Part shown: positions 50,414-60,304 of the stretch, piece by piece
Layout of the letters: every line of letters starts with the position of its first letter
Numbering within the stretch: the stretch's first letter is position 1
DNA from: Gillisia marina
GTDB taxonomy: Bacteria > Bacteroidota > Bacteroidia > Flavobacteriales > Flavobacteriaceae
Length of the DNA stretch: 64,000 bases
Direction: 5' to 3'
NCBI RefSeq assembly: GCF_000258765.1
Contig: NZ_AJLT01000013.1
Location: 1 to 64,000 of the forward strand
Notes under the pieces: generated by a model
The model's database searches: none
Seen by the model: only the letters and a program-made list of their open reading frames with translations
What the model was told of the DNA's origin: nothing
Position numbers and translations under genes: made by a program

Positions 50414-50575
50414 TTATCTTCTGAATAATCTGCTTATTAAAGAAATAACAAGCAATACAATAAAGATATAAAAGATAATTTTTGCAATGTCTGCAGATCC
50501 TTCTGCAATTCCTCCGAAACCGAAGATTGCGGCAACAAGAGCAATTATCAGGAAAATAACAATAAGTCGTACCAT
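50414..50575 (-). CDS. DUF1328 (YtjA-like) small membrane protein
   Basis: A 53-residue ORF found by reading the minus strand between larger genes. It runs from [20 protein letters not shown] to LISRLFRR. It has two hydrophobic helices separated by [12 protein letters not shown], which matches the DUF1328/YtjA family of tiny inner-membrane proteins, often stress- or envelope-regulated. Start ATG at 50573-50575 and stop TAA at 50414-50416. It is flanked by a probable terminator downstream and about 130 bp of free sequence upstream that should hold its promoter. Confidence 0.88.
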   Translation of the reverse strand: MVRLIVIFLIIALVAAIFGFGGIAEGSADIAKIIFYIFIVLLVISLISRLFRR

Positions 50576-50703
50576 AATAGTAGTTTAATGATTAGTTGAA
50601 GCTAAATTACTCTACGACTTGTCATCTCACAAAAGATTATTAATAATTTAACAAGGAAATTGTTAAGGAATCTTAAATATGAACCCCTCAAGCTAATATT
50701 TTG

Positions 50704-52709
50704 CTAATACGCCATTAATTCTTTTAATTTTTCATTAATACGATTTTTTGGAAGGTATTGATCTTCAAGATTTTTAGTAAATGGAATAGGTGTTTCCATA
50801 CTTCCCAATCGCTTTATAGGCGCATCCAAATATTCAAAACACTCCTCTGCTATCTGCGCTGCAATATCCGATGCAATACTTCCGAAGATAGAATCTTCAT
50901 TTATAATAAGTACCCTTCCTGTTTTCTTCACAGAATTAAAAACGGTTTCTATATCTAAAGGCTGTAATGTTCTCAGATCTATTAAATCTACACTAAGATT
51001 CGGGAATTCTAACAAGGCTTCCATCGCCCAATGAACTGCTGCCCCATAAGTAACTATGCTCACCTCATTCCCTTCCTGCAGGAAAGCTGCTTTTCCAAAC
51101 GGAATGGTGTAATAATTTGTAGGTACTTCTTGGCGTATACTTCTATATAATGCTTTATGTTCAAAAAACAAGACAGGATTAGGATCGTTAAAAGCAGTAT
51201 TCAATAATCCTTTTGCATCTTTTGGAAATGCCGGATACACTACTTTTAATCCAGGGGTTTTCGTAAACCATGCTTCATTGGTCTGGCTATGGAAAGGTCC
51301 GGCTTGTACTCCTGCTCCACAAGGCATTCTAATAACAACATCTGCTTGCTGATTCCATCTATAATGAATCTTAGCAAGGTAATTTACAATCGGGTTGAAA
51401 CCTGAACTCACAAAATCTGCAAATTGCATCTCTACCATAGATTTAACTCCGTTAATAGATAGTCCCATCGCAGTTGCCACTATTCCAGACTCACAAATAG
51501 GAGTATTTCGAACTCTATCCTTACCAAAATCTGTTAAACTGTTTTCTGTTATTTTAAATACTCCGCCATAATCTGCGATATCTTGACCCATCAAAACGAG
51601 GTCTTCATGCTTCTGCATAGATTGTTTTAAACCTTCGGCTATCGCATCGATAAATCGGATATTTTCAGTTTCATAATTTTCTTCAAAGTGCTGAAATTCA
51701 AATTCTTGATACACATCATTTAACTCTTCACTTGTAGAAGAGATAACTACTTCTTCCTCAAAAGCAAGTTGTAGATTTTCATCAATTTCAACCTTGATCT
51801 CATTTATATATTCATTATCGATTTCTTCAGTAAGAATATTTTTTTCCTGAAGAAACTCCTTAAAATTAGAAATTGGATCTTTGGCAGCCCACTCATTCAT
51901 CAATCTTGAGGAACGTATTTGGTACCACTCGCCTCCTCATGCCCTCTCATTCTAAAAGTGATGAACTCCAATAATACTGGTCTTGGGTTTTTCCGAACAC
52001 TCTCAGCAATTTCTGAAACTTTGGTAAACACTTCTAGAATATTATTTCCATCTATTTGATGTGCTTCCATACCATAACCAATACCGCGATCCATGATGTT
52101 TTTACATCGATATTGCTCGGTAGTTGGAGTGGAAAGTCCGTATCCATTGTTTTCAACACAAAATAATACCGGTAGATCCCAAACAGAAGCTATGTTTAGA
52201 GCCTCATGGAAATCCCCTTCACTGGTTCCGCCTTCGCCGGTAAAAACTGCAGTGAGTTTATTCTCGTTTTTGAGTTTATGCGCCAATGCAATCCCATCTG
52301 CCACTCCTAATTGCGGTCCTAGGTGAGAGATCATACCTACTATTTTGTATTCCTGGGTGCCAAAGTGAAAACTTCGGTCTCTACCTTTTGTAAATCCATT
52401 TGCTTTTCCTTGCCATTGCGAGAATAATCTGTAAAGCGGAATTTCTCTTGCAGTAAAAACACCTAAATTTCTATGCATTGGCAAGATATATTCATCTTCC
52501 TGCATAGCCATGGTTACCCCGATAGAAATCGCTTCTTGTCCAATTCCGCTAAACCATTTAGAAATTCTTCCCTGCCTTAATAGAATAAGCATTTTTTCTT
52601 CTATTAGTCTGGGTTTTAGCATGCCACGATATAATTTTAATAAAGTGGAATCTGAAAGCTTGGTGTCTGGGTATTTTATAGTTGTAAACTCTGTGGTTGC
52701 TGGTTTCAT
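50704..52709 (-). CDS. Fused E1 alpha/beta 2-oxoacid dehydrogenase (frameshifted as given)
   Basis: Thiamine-dependent E1 of a branched-chain 2-oxoacid or pyruvate-type dehydrogenase, 668 residues after restoring one base at 51902-51903 (joint YVPQDLMNEWAAKD). As given it splits into an alpha part (51900-52709) and a beta part (50704-51903), yet the fused form is typical of Bacteroidota. Alpha signatures: RLIEEKMLILLRQG, SGIGQEA and the ThDP motif GEGGTSEGDFHEALN...ENNGYG. Beta signatures: FIDAIAEGL, LMGQDIADYGG, CGAGVQAGPFHSQ and the C-terminal transketolase-like domain. It decarboxylates the 2-oxoacid and passes the acyl group to an E2 encoded elsewhere. Confidence 0.9.
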
Positions 52710-52794
52710 AAAAAAATTCTAGTTACTCAAAAGTAATTAATTTTATGAGTTCCTTATAATTGAAAAGAAAAATATATACTCCGTTAATTTTATT

Positions 52795-52802
52795 TAACTT
52801 TG
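52795..52802 (+). promoter_or_regulatory. Possible -7 box upstream of the 2OG oxygenase gene
   Basis: TAACTTTG matches TAnnTTTG and lies about 30 bp before the ATG at 52832. No TTG at the right distance upstream, so only half of the promoter is supported. Confidence 0.4.
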
Positions 52803-52831
52803 TTTGTAAACTATGATAAAGACACCGTAAA

Positions 52832-53788
52832 ATGGCAATGAATAATATACCAAGTGTAGATTTAGCAGATTTCCTTTCGGGAGATCCAAAGCGTAAGCAA
52901 AAATTTGTAGATGAAATAGGTAAAGCCTATGAAGAGATTGGATTCGTATCCCTAAAAAATCATTTTTTGAGTGATGAGTTAGTAGACGAGTTATATAAAG
53001 AAGTAAAATCATTTTTTGACCTTCCAGAAGAGACAAAAAGAAGTTATGAGATTGAAGGCTTAGGAGGCCAACGAGGTTATATTTCTTTTGGGAAAGAACA
53101 CGCAAAAGGCAAAAAAGAGGGAGATCTAAAGGAGTTCTGGCATTTTGGACAGGAACCAACAGCCGATGCCAATTTAATAGAAGAATATCCTCCAAATGTA
53201 ATTGTTGAGGAACTAAAAGATTTTAATCATACCGGAATGGAAGCATATAGAATGCTGGAAAAAACCGGAATTTATGTATTACGTGCTTTAGCACTTTATA
53301 TTGGCTTAGATGAGCATTATTTTGACCATTGGGCAAGTAATGGAAATAGCATCTTAAGACCTATCCACTATCCTCCTATCACAGAAGAGCCAAAAGGGGC
53401 AGAACGTGCCGGAGCTCATGGAGATATCAATTTAATCACACTTTTAATGGGAGCTTCTACCGGAGGCCTTCAAGTATTAAGAAAAGATGGAGAATGGATA
53501 GATGCAATCCCTGAAGAAGATGAATTGGTAATAAATGTAGGTGATATGTTAGAGAGACTTACCAATAATAAATTGCGATCTACCATACACAAAGTGATAA
53601 ATCCGCCTAAAGAACAATGGAGCAAGCCTAGATATTCTATTCCTTTTTTCATGCACCCTAGAAGCGAAATGCCTTTAAATTGTTTAGAAGAATGTATAGA
53701 TGAAAACAATCCTAAGCAGCATGAAGATATCACGGCAGGAGAATTTCTACATCAGCGTCTTGTGGAAATAGGTTTGATTAAAGAATAA
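52832..53788 (+). CDS. Isopenicillin-N-synthase-like 2OG-Fe(II) oxygenase
   Basis: 318-residue oxygenase of the IPNS/flavanone-hydroxylase family. The N-terminal DIOX_N domain begins IPSVDLADFL. The catalytic domain has the iron triad HGD (His and Asp in GAHGDINLITLL, about 195-197) and a second His in STIHKVINP (about 253), then RYSIPFF supplying the 2OG-binding Arg and Ser. The reaction on an unknown substrate is oxidation coupled to 2-oxoglutarate decarboxylation. It is the first gene of a tight plus-strand run; the SUI1 gene follows after 3 bp. Confidence 0.9.
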   Translation: MAMNNIPSVDLADFLSGDPKRKQKFVDEIGKAYEEIGFVSLKNHFLSDELVDELYKEVKSFFDLPEETKRSYEIEGLGGQRGYISFGKEHAKGKKEGDLKEFWHFGQEPTADANLIEEYPPNVIVEELKDFNHTGMEAYRMLEKTGIYVLRALALYIGLDEHYFDHWASNGNSILRPIHYPPITEEPKGAERAGAHGDINLITLLMGASTGGLQVLRKDGEWIDAIPEEDELVINVGDMLERLTNNKLRSTIHKVINPPKEQWSKPRYSIPFFMHPRSEMPLNCLEECIDENNPKQHEDITAGEFLHQRLVEIGLIKE

Positions 53789-53791
53789 GTT

Positions 53792-54145
53792 ATGTCTAAG
53801 AAAAAGTTAGGTCTTGAGGATCTGGGCGGATTTGTATTTTCTACAGATAACGATTTTGAATTAAATTCCGACAACTCAGATGATATTGAAACTCCGGAAC
53901 CAAAAGACCAGCATTTAGAAGCACATTTCAGCAACAAAGGACGTGGCGGCAAAATTGTTACGGTTATTAAAGGTTTTGAAGGAAAAGAGGAAGATCTTAA
54001 TGCTCTTGGAAAAACTTTGAAAAAGAAATGTGGCGTTGGTGGATCTGTAAAGGATGGCGAGATCATAATTCAAGGAGATGTTAGAAATAAGGTCATGGAG
54101 TTTTTAAAACAAGATGGGTATCGCGTAAAACGAGTTGGCGGATGA
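53792..54145 (+). CDS. SUI1/eIF1-like translation factor (YciH)
   Basis: 117 residues. A variable acidic N-terminus (about 1-50) leads into a SUI1 domain: GGKIVTVIKGFEGKEEDLNALGKTLKKKCG and KDGEIIIQGDVRNKVMEFL, ending YRVKRVGG. Bacterial YciH homologues bind the small ribosomal subunit and influence initiation fidelity. Only 3 bp separate it from the oxygenase gene and 34 bp from the DUF1835 gene, so the three are probably co-transcribed. Confidence 0.92.
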   Translation: MSKKKLGLEDLGGFVFSTDNDFELNSDNSDDIETPEPKDQHLEAHFSNKGRGGKIVTVIKGFEGKEEDLNALGKTLKKKCGVGGSVKDGEIIIQGDVRNKVMEFLKQDGYRVKRVGG

Positions 54146-54179
54146 TTAATTAATACTAACGATTTTTTAGCTTCTATGT

Positions 54180-55109
54180 ATGCCTAGACAATTACATATT
54201 GCAAATGGGAATATCCTTGCACAAAATATTTTGGATCTCGGAATTCAGGGAGATATTATAATTTGGCGAGAAATGCTTTGTGAAGGACCTACCACGTACG
54301 AACTTGGGACTCCTGAGTTCATTAAAATTCGTAAAGCATTCCTTAAAAGTAGTTATCAAATTAATCCTGAAGATTATGGAGATAAATTTATTAAAGAACT
54401 ACGCAAATTAGACTCGATAAAAGATGTCGATGAAATTATACTTTGGTTTGAGTTCGATCTTTTTTCTCACCTTAATATGTTGGCAGCCATCAGCCAGTTA
54501 TTAGAAAATAAGGTTGATTTACCGGTATATCTGGTCTGCAGTAAAAAGCTGAAAGGAGAGAAAGAATTTCAGCCTTTATCACAATTGTCGCTGAAGCATT
54601 TAAAAAACCACTTCGATCAGAAAATTCATTTAGATCAAGATGATTTAGAAATGGCAAACTTGATCTGGCAATATTATAATGAAGAAAATCCGTTGAAATT
54701 AAAAGCGCTGATAAAGCAAAAATCTAATTTTGAATATCTTTCCAGTTGTGTTAGAACGCATATTGAACGATTCCCAAATTCCAAAACAGGTTTAAATACT
54801 ATTGAAGCGAATATTCTTAGTTTAATTAAGGAACATAACATCACCAGTTTAAATCAGTTACTCGGTTATTCTATTCAATATCAAGGCTATTATGGATATG
54901 GAGAGCGACAAATCCAACGCTTATTGAATAAATTAAAACAATTCTATACCCTAAATAGTGATAGAATTATTTTTACTAAAAAAGGAGAAGAAGCCTATGC
55001 GGGTTCTCGCAATTTTTATCAAGAACTAAAAAACAACGATTCATTTGGCGGAGTTAAAATGTATGATTTTTTATATGACTCCGAATCACACAATATTTTA
55101 AAATTATAG
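54180..55109 (+). CDS. DUF1835 domain-containing protein
   Basis: 309-residue cytosolic protein. The N-terminal DUF1835 part shows LHIANGNILAQNI, IIIWREMLCEGPT and DEIILWFEFDLFSHLNML, a conserved nucleoside-hydrolase-like or nucleotide-binding pattern without an assigned activity. The C-terminal half (NILSLIKEHNITSLNQLL and RQIQRLLNKL) looks like a winged helix (DUF3658-like). It sits 1 bp before the nucleoside phosphorylase gene in the same run. The function is unknown. Confidence 0.82.
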   Translation: MPRQLHIANGNILAQNILDLGIQGDIIIWREMLCEGPTTYELGTPEFIKIRKAFLKSSYQINPEDYGDKFIKELRKLDSIKDVDEIILWFEFDLFSHLNMLAAISQLLENKVDLPVYLVCSKKLKGEKEFQPLSQLSLKHLKNHFDQKIHLDQDDLEMANLIWQYYNEENPLKLKALIKQKSNFEYLSSCVRTHIERFPNSKTGLNTIEANILSLIKEHNITSLNQLLGYSIQYQGYYGYGERQIQRLLNKLKQFYTLNSDRIIFTKKGEEAYAGSRNFYQELKNNDSFGGVKMYDFLYDSESHNILKL

Positions 55110-55110
55110 A

Positions 55111-55983
55111 ATGACTTTAAAACCTTCAGAGTTTATCTTAAATGAAGATGGCAGCGTATATCACTTAAATTTATCACCAAAACAACTTGCAACCACGGTT
55201 ATTACGGTAGGCGATCCAGACAGGGTTAGCCATGTTACGAAACATTTCGATAACATAGAGCATACCGTACATAAAAGAGAATTTCATACTCAAACCGGAA
55301 CATTTAAAGGAAAACGGATTAGTGTAATCTCTACCGGAATTGGAACCGATAATATAGATATCGTTTTCAACGAACTAGATGCATTGGTGAACATAGATTT
55401 TGAAACCCGAAAGGTCAAAGAAAAGCTTACCTCTTTAGATATTATTAGAATTGGAACTTCCGGAAGTATTCAATCTGATATTCCGATAGATTCTTTTCTA
55501 GCTTCTGAAACCGCTGTTGGTTTCGACTCGTTGTTGCATTTTTATAAAAGTGAATCTATTCAGGATAAGGTTTTTTCTGAAGCATTAAAAAATCACTTAC
55601 AATTTTCTAAGGATCATGGATCTCCGTATGTAGTAAATGCATCTTCAGAGTTACTTTCACATTTTAATGATTCCAATTATTTTAAAGGAACAACTGTTAC
55701 TAATTGCGGTTTTTATGGGCCACAGGGAAGAGTTCTTAGGTTGCCGCTAAGCAATCCTAGTTTAAATGACAATATGGCTAGTTTCAACCATTCAGGAAAG
55801 AAAATTACTAATTTAGAGATGGAAACCGCCGGAATCTACGGATTATCCAAACTTCTTGGTCATCGCGCTTTATCCCTAAACGCAATTGTTGCCAATAGAG
55901 CAACAGGGGAATTCAGTAAAAATCCAACAGAAACAGTAGAGAAACTAATTGTGAATGCACTGGATAGAATAGCTGCTATTTAG
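55111..55983 (+). CDS. Nucleoside phosphorylase (uridine phosphorylase-like)
   Basis: 290-residue NP-I family enzyme. The phosphate-site region TTVITVGDPDRVSHV carries the GDPxR motif. Others are VISTGIGTDNIDIVFNELDAL, IIRIGTSGSIQ and the NLEMETAGIYGLSKLLGH active-site segment with the ribose-binding Met-Glu. It splits nucleosides to base and ribose-1-phosphate for salvage. It follows the DUF1835 gene with a 1-bp gap and is 73 bp upstream of ppk, which appears to have its own promoter. Confidence 0.92.
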   Translation: MTLKPSEFILNEDGSVYHLNLSPKQLATTVITVGDPDRVSHVTKHFDNIEHTVHKREFHTQTGTFKGKRISVISTGIGTDNIDIVFNELDALVNIDFETRKVKEKLTSLDIIRIGTSGSIQSDIPIDSFLASETAVGFDSLLHFYKSESIQDKVFSEALKNHLQFSKDHGSPYVVNASSELLSHFNDSNYFKGTTVTNCGFYGPQGRVLRLPLSNPSLNDNMASFNHSGKKITNLEMETAGIYGLSKLLGHRALSLNAIVANRATGEFSKNPTETVEKLIVNALDRIAAI

Positions 55984-56008
55984 TACGTTATTTAACAGAA
56001 CATTAAAG

Positions 56009-56037
56009 TTGAGAGCATAGGAGTCTTTGTATTTTTG
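56009..56037 (+). promoter_or_regulatory. Bacteroidota-type promoter of ppk
   Basis: TTG at 56009-56011, an 18-bp spacer and TATTTTTG at 56030-56037 fit the -33 TTG / -7 TAnnTTTG consensus. The ppk ATG is 20 bp downstream. Confidence 0.6.
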
Positions 56038-56056
56038 TTAAAAATAATGATCCCCT

Positions 56057-58102
56057 ATGCTAGCATCTACTACTAAAGAATCCCGTTTAAGACACCGTGA
56101 CCTTAATTGGTTAAGTTTTAATGAACGAGTATTACAAGAGGCAGATGATAAAATAAATCCACTTTACGAACGGCTTAAATTTTTAGCTATTTTTTCTTCT
56201 AATTTAGATGAATACTTTAGAGTTCGGGTTTCCCAGTTAAGGCAGATTAAGAAAGTGGAAAAAAGCATTCGCAAAAAACTTGCGCTGCGCCCTAATAAAT
56301 TTACCAAGGAAATTCTCGAAGAAGTAAAACTCCAACAACATAGGTTTGGAGAGATATTTCATGATCAGATTATTCCAGAACTTGCGGAAAATGGAGTCTT
56401 CCTTATCGAAGCAAAAGACTTTGATAAAGATCAAAATAGTGCTGCCAGAGATTATTATAAAAATAGTGTAGCCGAATTTGTAAAGCCGGAGATCATAGAC
56501 CTTTCCAAAGAGTCGGATCTTTTCCTCACAAACAATGTGCTTTATTTTGCGGTTACTTTTGAAGATGAAAACAAGTTGGGAATTGTAAATATACCCACGA
56601 AAGACTGTGGAAGATTTGTTCAGTTCAACAACAATACGATCACTTTTCTGGATGATATCATTAGAAATATCCTTCCCCAGTTGTTCCCTAAAGAAACTGT
56701 TTCCGGGATTTTTGAAATTAAAATGTCCAGAGATGCCGAATTATATATTGATGATGAATTCGATGGGATTTTAGCCGAAAAAATCTATCAATCCTTAGCT
56801 CAAAGAACCGACGGTCAACCAACTCGTTTATTGTATGATGCTGAGATGCCGAAGGAAATTCAAAAAAAATTACGTAAACTTTTACATCTTGGTAAAATAG
56901 ATATGATGCCTGGCGGACAATATCATAATTTTAGTGATTTCTTTTCATTTCCAGATCCATCAAACAATCCAAAACTACATTTTGAAGCACTTGCGCCGTT
57001 AAAACATAAGATCTTAGAAAGTACCGAGAATTATTTTGAAGCTATCGCTAAAAAAGATCAGTCGTTACATTTTCCATTTATGTCGTTTGATTATGTTGAG
57101 AAATTTTTAGAACAGGCAGCTTCAGACCCTAATACAGAGAAAATCAAGATTTCCTTATACAGGGTTGCAGATGAATCGGCGCTTACTTCAAGCCTTTTGA
57201 AGGCTATTGAAAATGGCATTAAAGTGACCATTTTTGTAGAAGCTAAAGCTCGATTCGATGAAGCAAATAACATTGTTTGGGGAAGAAAGTTTGAAGAAAA
57301 AGGAGCGAATGTAATTTATAGCTATCCTAAAATAAAAGTACACTCCAAGATTATGTTGGTGAAACGACTTGAAAATGGAAAATCAAAAAGATATGCGTAC
57401 ATAGGAACCGGAAATTTTAATAGCAAAACTTCCAAGATCTACTGTGATCATGCAATTTTTACAGCAGATAAAAGAGTTACGAAAGAATTGGATCGGGTTT
57501 TTAAAGTTTTAGATGGAAAACTGATAGTTCCTAGAGAAAAACATTTACTTATTTCACCATTTTCTACCCGCAGAAATTTCACTAAATTAATTCTGAATGA
57601 AATAAAATTTGCAAAAGAAGGAAAAAGTGCTTCTATAACCGCAAAGATGAATAGTCTGGAAGACAAAGAAATGATCGAACTTCTTTACAAGGCAAGCAAT
57701 GCCGGAGTGAAAATTAGATTGTTAATCCGCGGATTTACAAGTCTTATTCCTGGAGTTAAAGGAATGAGCGAAAATATTTATATCACCAGTATCATCGATA
57801 GATTTTTAGAACATGGAAGAATCTACCTATTTGAAAATGGAGGGGATGAGCAAATTTTCTTTGGAAGTGCAGATTGGATGGGAAGAAATTTAGATAGAAG
57901 AATTGAGGTGATAACACCTATTTTTGATAAAGATATTGCTCAGGAATTTAAAGAGATTTTACAAATCCAGTTGAGCGACAATGTAAAAGCTAGAATTCAG
58001 GATGAAGAAGAATCGAATAGCTATATTGAAAAAGGAGAGAATGATAAAGCTATCCGTTCGCAATATGAGATTTACGAGTATTTAAAAGAAAAACATAGCT
58101 AG
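56057..58102 (+). CDS. ppk1: Polyphosphate kinase 1
   Basis: 681-residue PPK1 that polymerises inorganic polyphosphate from ATP. The N-terminal domain starts LRHRDLNWLSFNERVLQEA, then FLAIFSSNLDEYFRVRV. The two catalytic His lie in KVHSKIMLVKR (about residue 428) and FLEHGRIYLFENG (about residue 585), with GTGNFNSKT and ADWMGRNLDRRIEV between and after. The length is normal. The frame is intact through an A8 run at about 56872. It stands in a plus-strand run with a 2-bp gap to the following gene, and a promoter is visible upstream. Confidence 0.95.
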   Translation: MLASTTKESRLRHRDLNWLSFNERVLQEADDKINPLYERLKFLAIFSSNLDEYFRVRVSQLRQIKKVEKSIRKKLALRPNKFTKEILEEVKLQQHRFGEIFHDQIIPELAENGVFLIEAKDFDKDQNSAARDYYKNSVAEFVKPEIIDLSKESDLFLTNNVLYFAVTFEDENKLGIVNIPTKDCGRFVQFNNNTITFLDDIIRNILPQLFPKETVSGIFEIKMSRDAELYIDDEFDGILAEKIYQSLAQRTDGQPTRLLYDAEMPKEIQKKLRKLLHLGKIDMMPGGQYHNFSDFFSFPDPSNNPKLHFEALAPLKHKILESTENYFEAIAKKDQSLHFPFMSFDYVEKFLEQAASDPNTEKIKISLYRVADESALTSSLLKAIENGIKVTIFVEAKARFDEANNIVWGRKFEEKGANVIYSYPKIKVHSKIMLVKRLENGKSKRYAYIGTGNFNSKTSKIYCDHAIFTADKRVTKELDRVFKVLDGKLIVPREKHLLISPFSTRRNFTKLILNEIKFAKEGKSASITAKMNSLEDKEMIELLYKASNAGVKIRLLIRGFTSLIPGVKGMSENIYITSIIDRFLEHGRIYLFENGGDEQIFFGSADWMGRNLDRRIEVITPIFDKDIAQEFKEILQIQLSDNVKARIQDEEESNSYIEKGENDKAIRSQYEIYEYLKEKHS

Positions 58103-58104
58103 AG

Positions 58105-58956
58105 ATGAGAACACTTAGAGTTGGTGGCGTTCCAGAACATTTTAATCTACCATGGCATCTTGCCATAGAGGAAGGAGATTTTGAATACGACCATCTTCAT
58201 ATCGAGTGGGTTAGTTTCCCCGGTGGAACTGGAGCTATGAATGCCGCGTTAAGAAATAAGGAAATAGATGTTGCCATTATTTTAACAGAAGGCATCATTA
58301 AAGATATCATTGCGGGAAATCCTTCAAGAATAGTTCAAACCTATGTGCATTCGCCTTTAATATGGGGAATTCACGTTGCTGCTAATTCATTTTATAAATC
58401 TGTTGAAGATTTAAAAAATACAAAAGCGGCCATTTCCAGAATGGGATCTGGATCTCATTTAATGGCTTATATAAATGCTGAAAAACATCAATGGGACACT
58501 AAATCTTTAGATTTTGAAATTGTTGGAGATATAGATGGTGCCGTAAAAGCCCTTTCCGAAGATACTGCTCAATATTTCATGTGGGAACGTTTTACCACAA
58601 AACCTTTGGTAGATAAAGGAGTTTTTAGAAGAGTTGGAGACTGTCCTACTCCTTGGCCATGTTTTGTTATCGCGGTTCGAGAAGATGTTTTAGAAAATCA
58701 GCGAGATGCAGTTCGGGAAATGCTGAAAGTTATAAATACCAAAACGATCAGCTTTAAAGAGATTCCGGAAATCGAAGAATTGCTGGCTAAACGATACGAT
58801 CAAAAACTTGAAGATATTAAAGAGTGGTTAGAAATTACATCTTGGAGTGAATCTCAATTGACTTCAGAAGAAATTGAAAATATTCAAACCCATTTATTAA
58901 GCTTGAATTTAATTCCAGAAAAACTCGCTGCTTCCAAATTAATTTATAATTTGTAG
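58105..58956 (+). CDS. NMT1/SsuA-like solute-binding domain protein
   Basis: 283 residues with a periplasmic-binding-protein fold: LRVGGVPEHFNLPWHLAIEEG, WVSFPGGTGAMNAALRNKEIDVAIILTEG and AAISRMGSGSHLMAYINAE. It resembles thiamine-precursor or sulfonate binding proteins (NMT1/THI5-like, SsuA). It lacks a signal peptide, so it may act in the cytosol rather than as a transporter subunit. No permease or ATPase gene is adjacent. It follows ppk1 by 2 bp, so it is co-transcribed. The ligand is unknown. Confidence 0.78.
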   Translation: MRTLRVGGVPEHFNLPWHLAIEEGDFEYDHLHIEWVSFPGGTGAMNAALRNKEIDVAIILTEGIIKDIIAGNPSRIVQTYVHSPLIWGIHVAANSFYKSVEDLKNTKAAISRMGSGSHLMAYINAEKHQWDTKSLDFEIVGDIDGAVKALSEDTAQYFMWERFTTKPLVDKGVFRRVGDCPTPWPCFVIAVREDVLENQRDAVREMLKVINTKTISFKEIPEIEELLAKRYDQKLEDIKEWLEITSWSESQLTSEEIENIQTHLLSLNLIPEKLAASKLIYNL

Positions 58957-58990
58957 TCTTTTAAGAATCATTTTTATTCCAAAAGACTTT

Positions 58991-59587
58991 ATGAAAAAAC
59001 AATTACTTTTCCCCCTGTTCCTACTTGCTTCATTTTTGAGCTTTTCCCAAGAAAATCCTACCAAAACAGAAACAACTTCATCAGAAGAGGTTTATAAAAG
59101 GGATATTACAAAAAACGAACTAAGTATTGGAACGTTAAATTTAGTAGCCTTTGGTGCTTTGGATATTGCCTACGAACGCATTATGACACCAAATTCCAGT
59201 TGGGCAGTTGAAGCATTTGTATTGGCGCTCGATAGAAAAAATGAAGATATTGGAGATGCTTTTAATAAAGATTTTTCATTAACAGGAAAGTATAAGCATT
59301 TCTTTGGAGACCGCAGCGCGTGGGGCTTTTATGTGAATGGACTTGCCATGATTTCCGCGGGGAAATTTAGAAGTACAGAAGAAACATTTGTAAATGGTCA
59401 ATTCTTCTATAATACCGAAGAAAAAGATTACACAGATTTTGCTCTTGGCTTTGGTTTAGGTGGGAAATTTGTATCTAAACAAGGATTTTTCTTAGATCTA
59501 AGCACCGGAATTGGAAGAAATTTATTCAGTGATGACTCTCCCGTTGTTGTTGGACAATTTAATGTGAATCTTGGGTTTAGATTCTAA
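58991..59587 (+). CDS. Small outer-membrane beta-barrel protein
   Basis: 198 residues with a clear signal peptide (LLFPLFLLASFLSFSQ) and a beta-rich mature part (IGTLNLVAFGALDIAYERIM, GFYVNGLAMISAGKF, FALGFGLGGKF) ending in GFRF, the terminal aromatic expected for outer membrane barrels. It resembles DUF3575-type proteins. It is 34 bp after the binding-protein gene and converges with the uracil-DNA glycosylase gene (1 bp between stops). Function unknown. Confidence 0.72.
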   Translation: MKKQLLFPLFLLASFLSFSQENPTKTETTSSEEVYKRDITKNELSIGTLNLVAFGALDIAYERIMTPNSSWAVEAFVLALDRKNEDIGDAFNKDFSLTGKYKHFFGDRSAWGFYVNGLAMISAGKFRSTEETFVNGQFFYNTEEKDYTDFALGFGLGGKFVSKQGFFLDLSTGIGRNLFSDDSPVVVGQFNVNLGFRF

Positions 59588-59588
59588 A

Positions 59589-60257
59589 CTACCAGTTAAT
59601 AGGAGTTTTTCCTTTATTTAATAAATAATTATTGGTTTGGCTAAAATGTTTATTTCCAAACCAAAAACCTCTATTTGCACTTAAGGGAGAAGGATGGCCG
59701 CTAGTTAAAACCAAATGTTTAGCAGTGTCTATTTTTCTTCCTTTCTTTTTTGCATAGCCTCCCCAAAGTAAAAATACCAGATTATCTTTTTCTTCTGAAA
59801 GTGTTTTTATCACAGTATCTGTAAATTTTTCCCAGCCTTTATTTTGATGAGAACCTGCTTCGCCAGCTCTAACAGTTAATACCGCATTTAATAATAGCAC
59901 TCCTTGATTAGCCCATTTTTCAAGATCCCCATTTTCTTTATCATGGACTTCTTCAAGATCGGAATCTATCTCTTTAAAAATATTCTTTAAAGAGGGCGGA
60001 TTGGTAATTCCATTATTTACTGAAAAACATAATCCGTTAGCCTGCCCAACTCCATGATAGGGATCCTGCCCTATAATTACCACTTTAACTTTATCGAAAG
60101 TTGCTTTATTAAATGCTTCAAAAATATGATCCTGTTTTGGGTAACAGGTATTCGCTTCATACTCTTCAGAAATAAAATTTTTTAAATCTTGAAAGTAGGA
60201 TTTATTAAATTCATCATTTAGTATCTTTTTCCAAGTGTTATGGATAGTAAGCTTCAT
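59589..60257 (-). CDS. ung: Uracil-DNA glycosylase (family 1)
   Basis: 222-residue base-excision repair enzyme that removes uracil from DNA. The active-site motif GQDPYHG (residues 63-69) carries the catalytic Asp65. LLLNAVLTVRAGEAGSHQNKGWE contains the uracil-binding Asn. VLTSGHPSPLSA holds the leucine-loop His. Length and order are normal for Ung. It is divergent from mutS2, with 47 bp between starts. Confidence 0.97.
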   Translation of the reverse strand: MKLTIHNTWKKILNDEFNKSYFQDLKNFISEEYEANTCYPKQDHIFEAFNKATFDKVKVVIIGQDPYHGVGQANGLCFSVNNGITNPPSLKNIFKEIDSDLEEVHDKENGDLEKWANQGVLLLNAVLTVRAGEAGSHQNKGWEKFTDTVIKTLSEEKDNLVFLLWGGYAKKKGRKIDTAKHLVLTSGHPSPLSANRGFWFGNKHFSQTNNYLLNKGKTPINW

Positions 60258-60304
60258 TATAATTTAAGTAAATTTGTAAAACCCAAAATTAGGGAAAAAT
60301 TACT

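Noticed and set aside
50704-52709. Separate E1 alpha and beta genes
   Set aside because: The alpha frame stops exactly where a fused protein would continue (YVPQD-LMNEWAAKD). One missing base explains the split.
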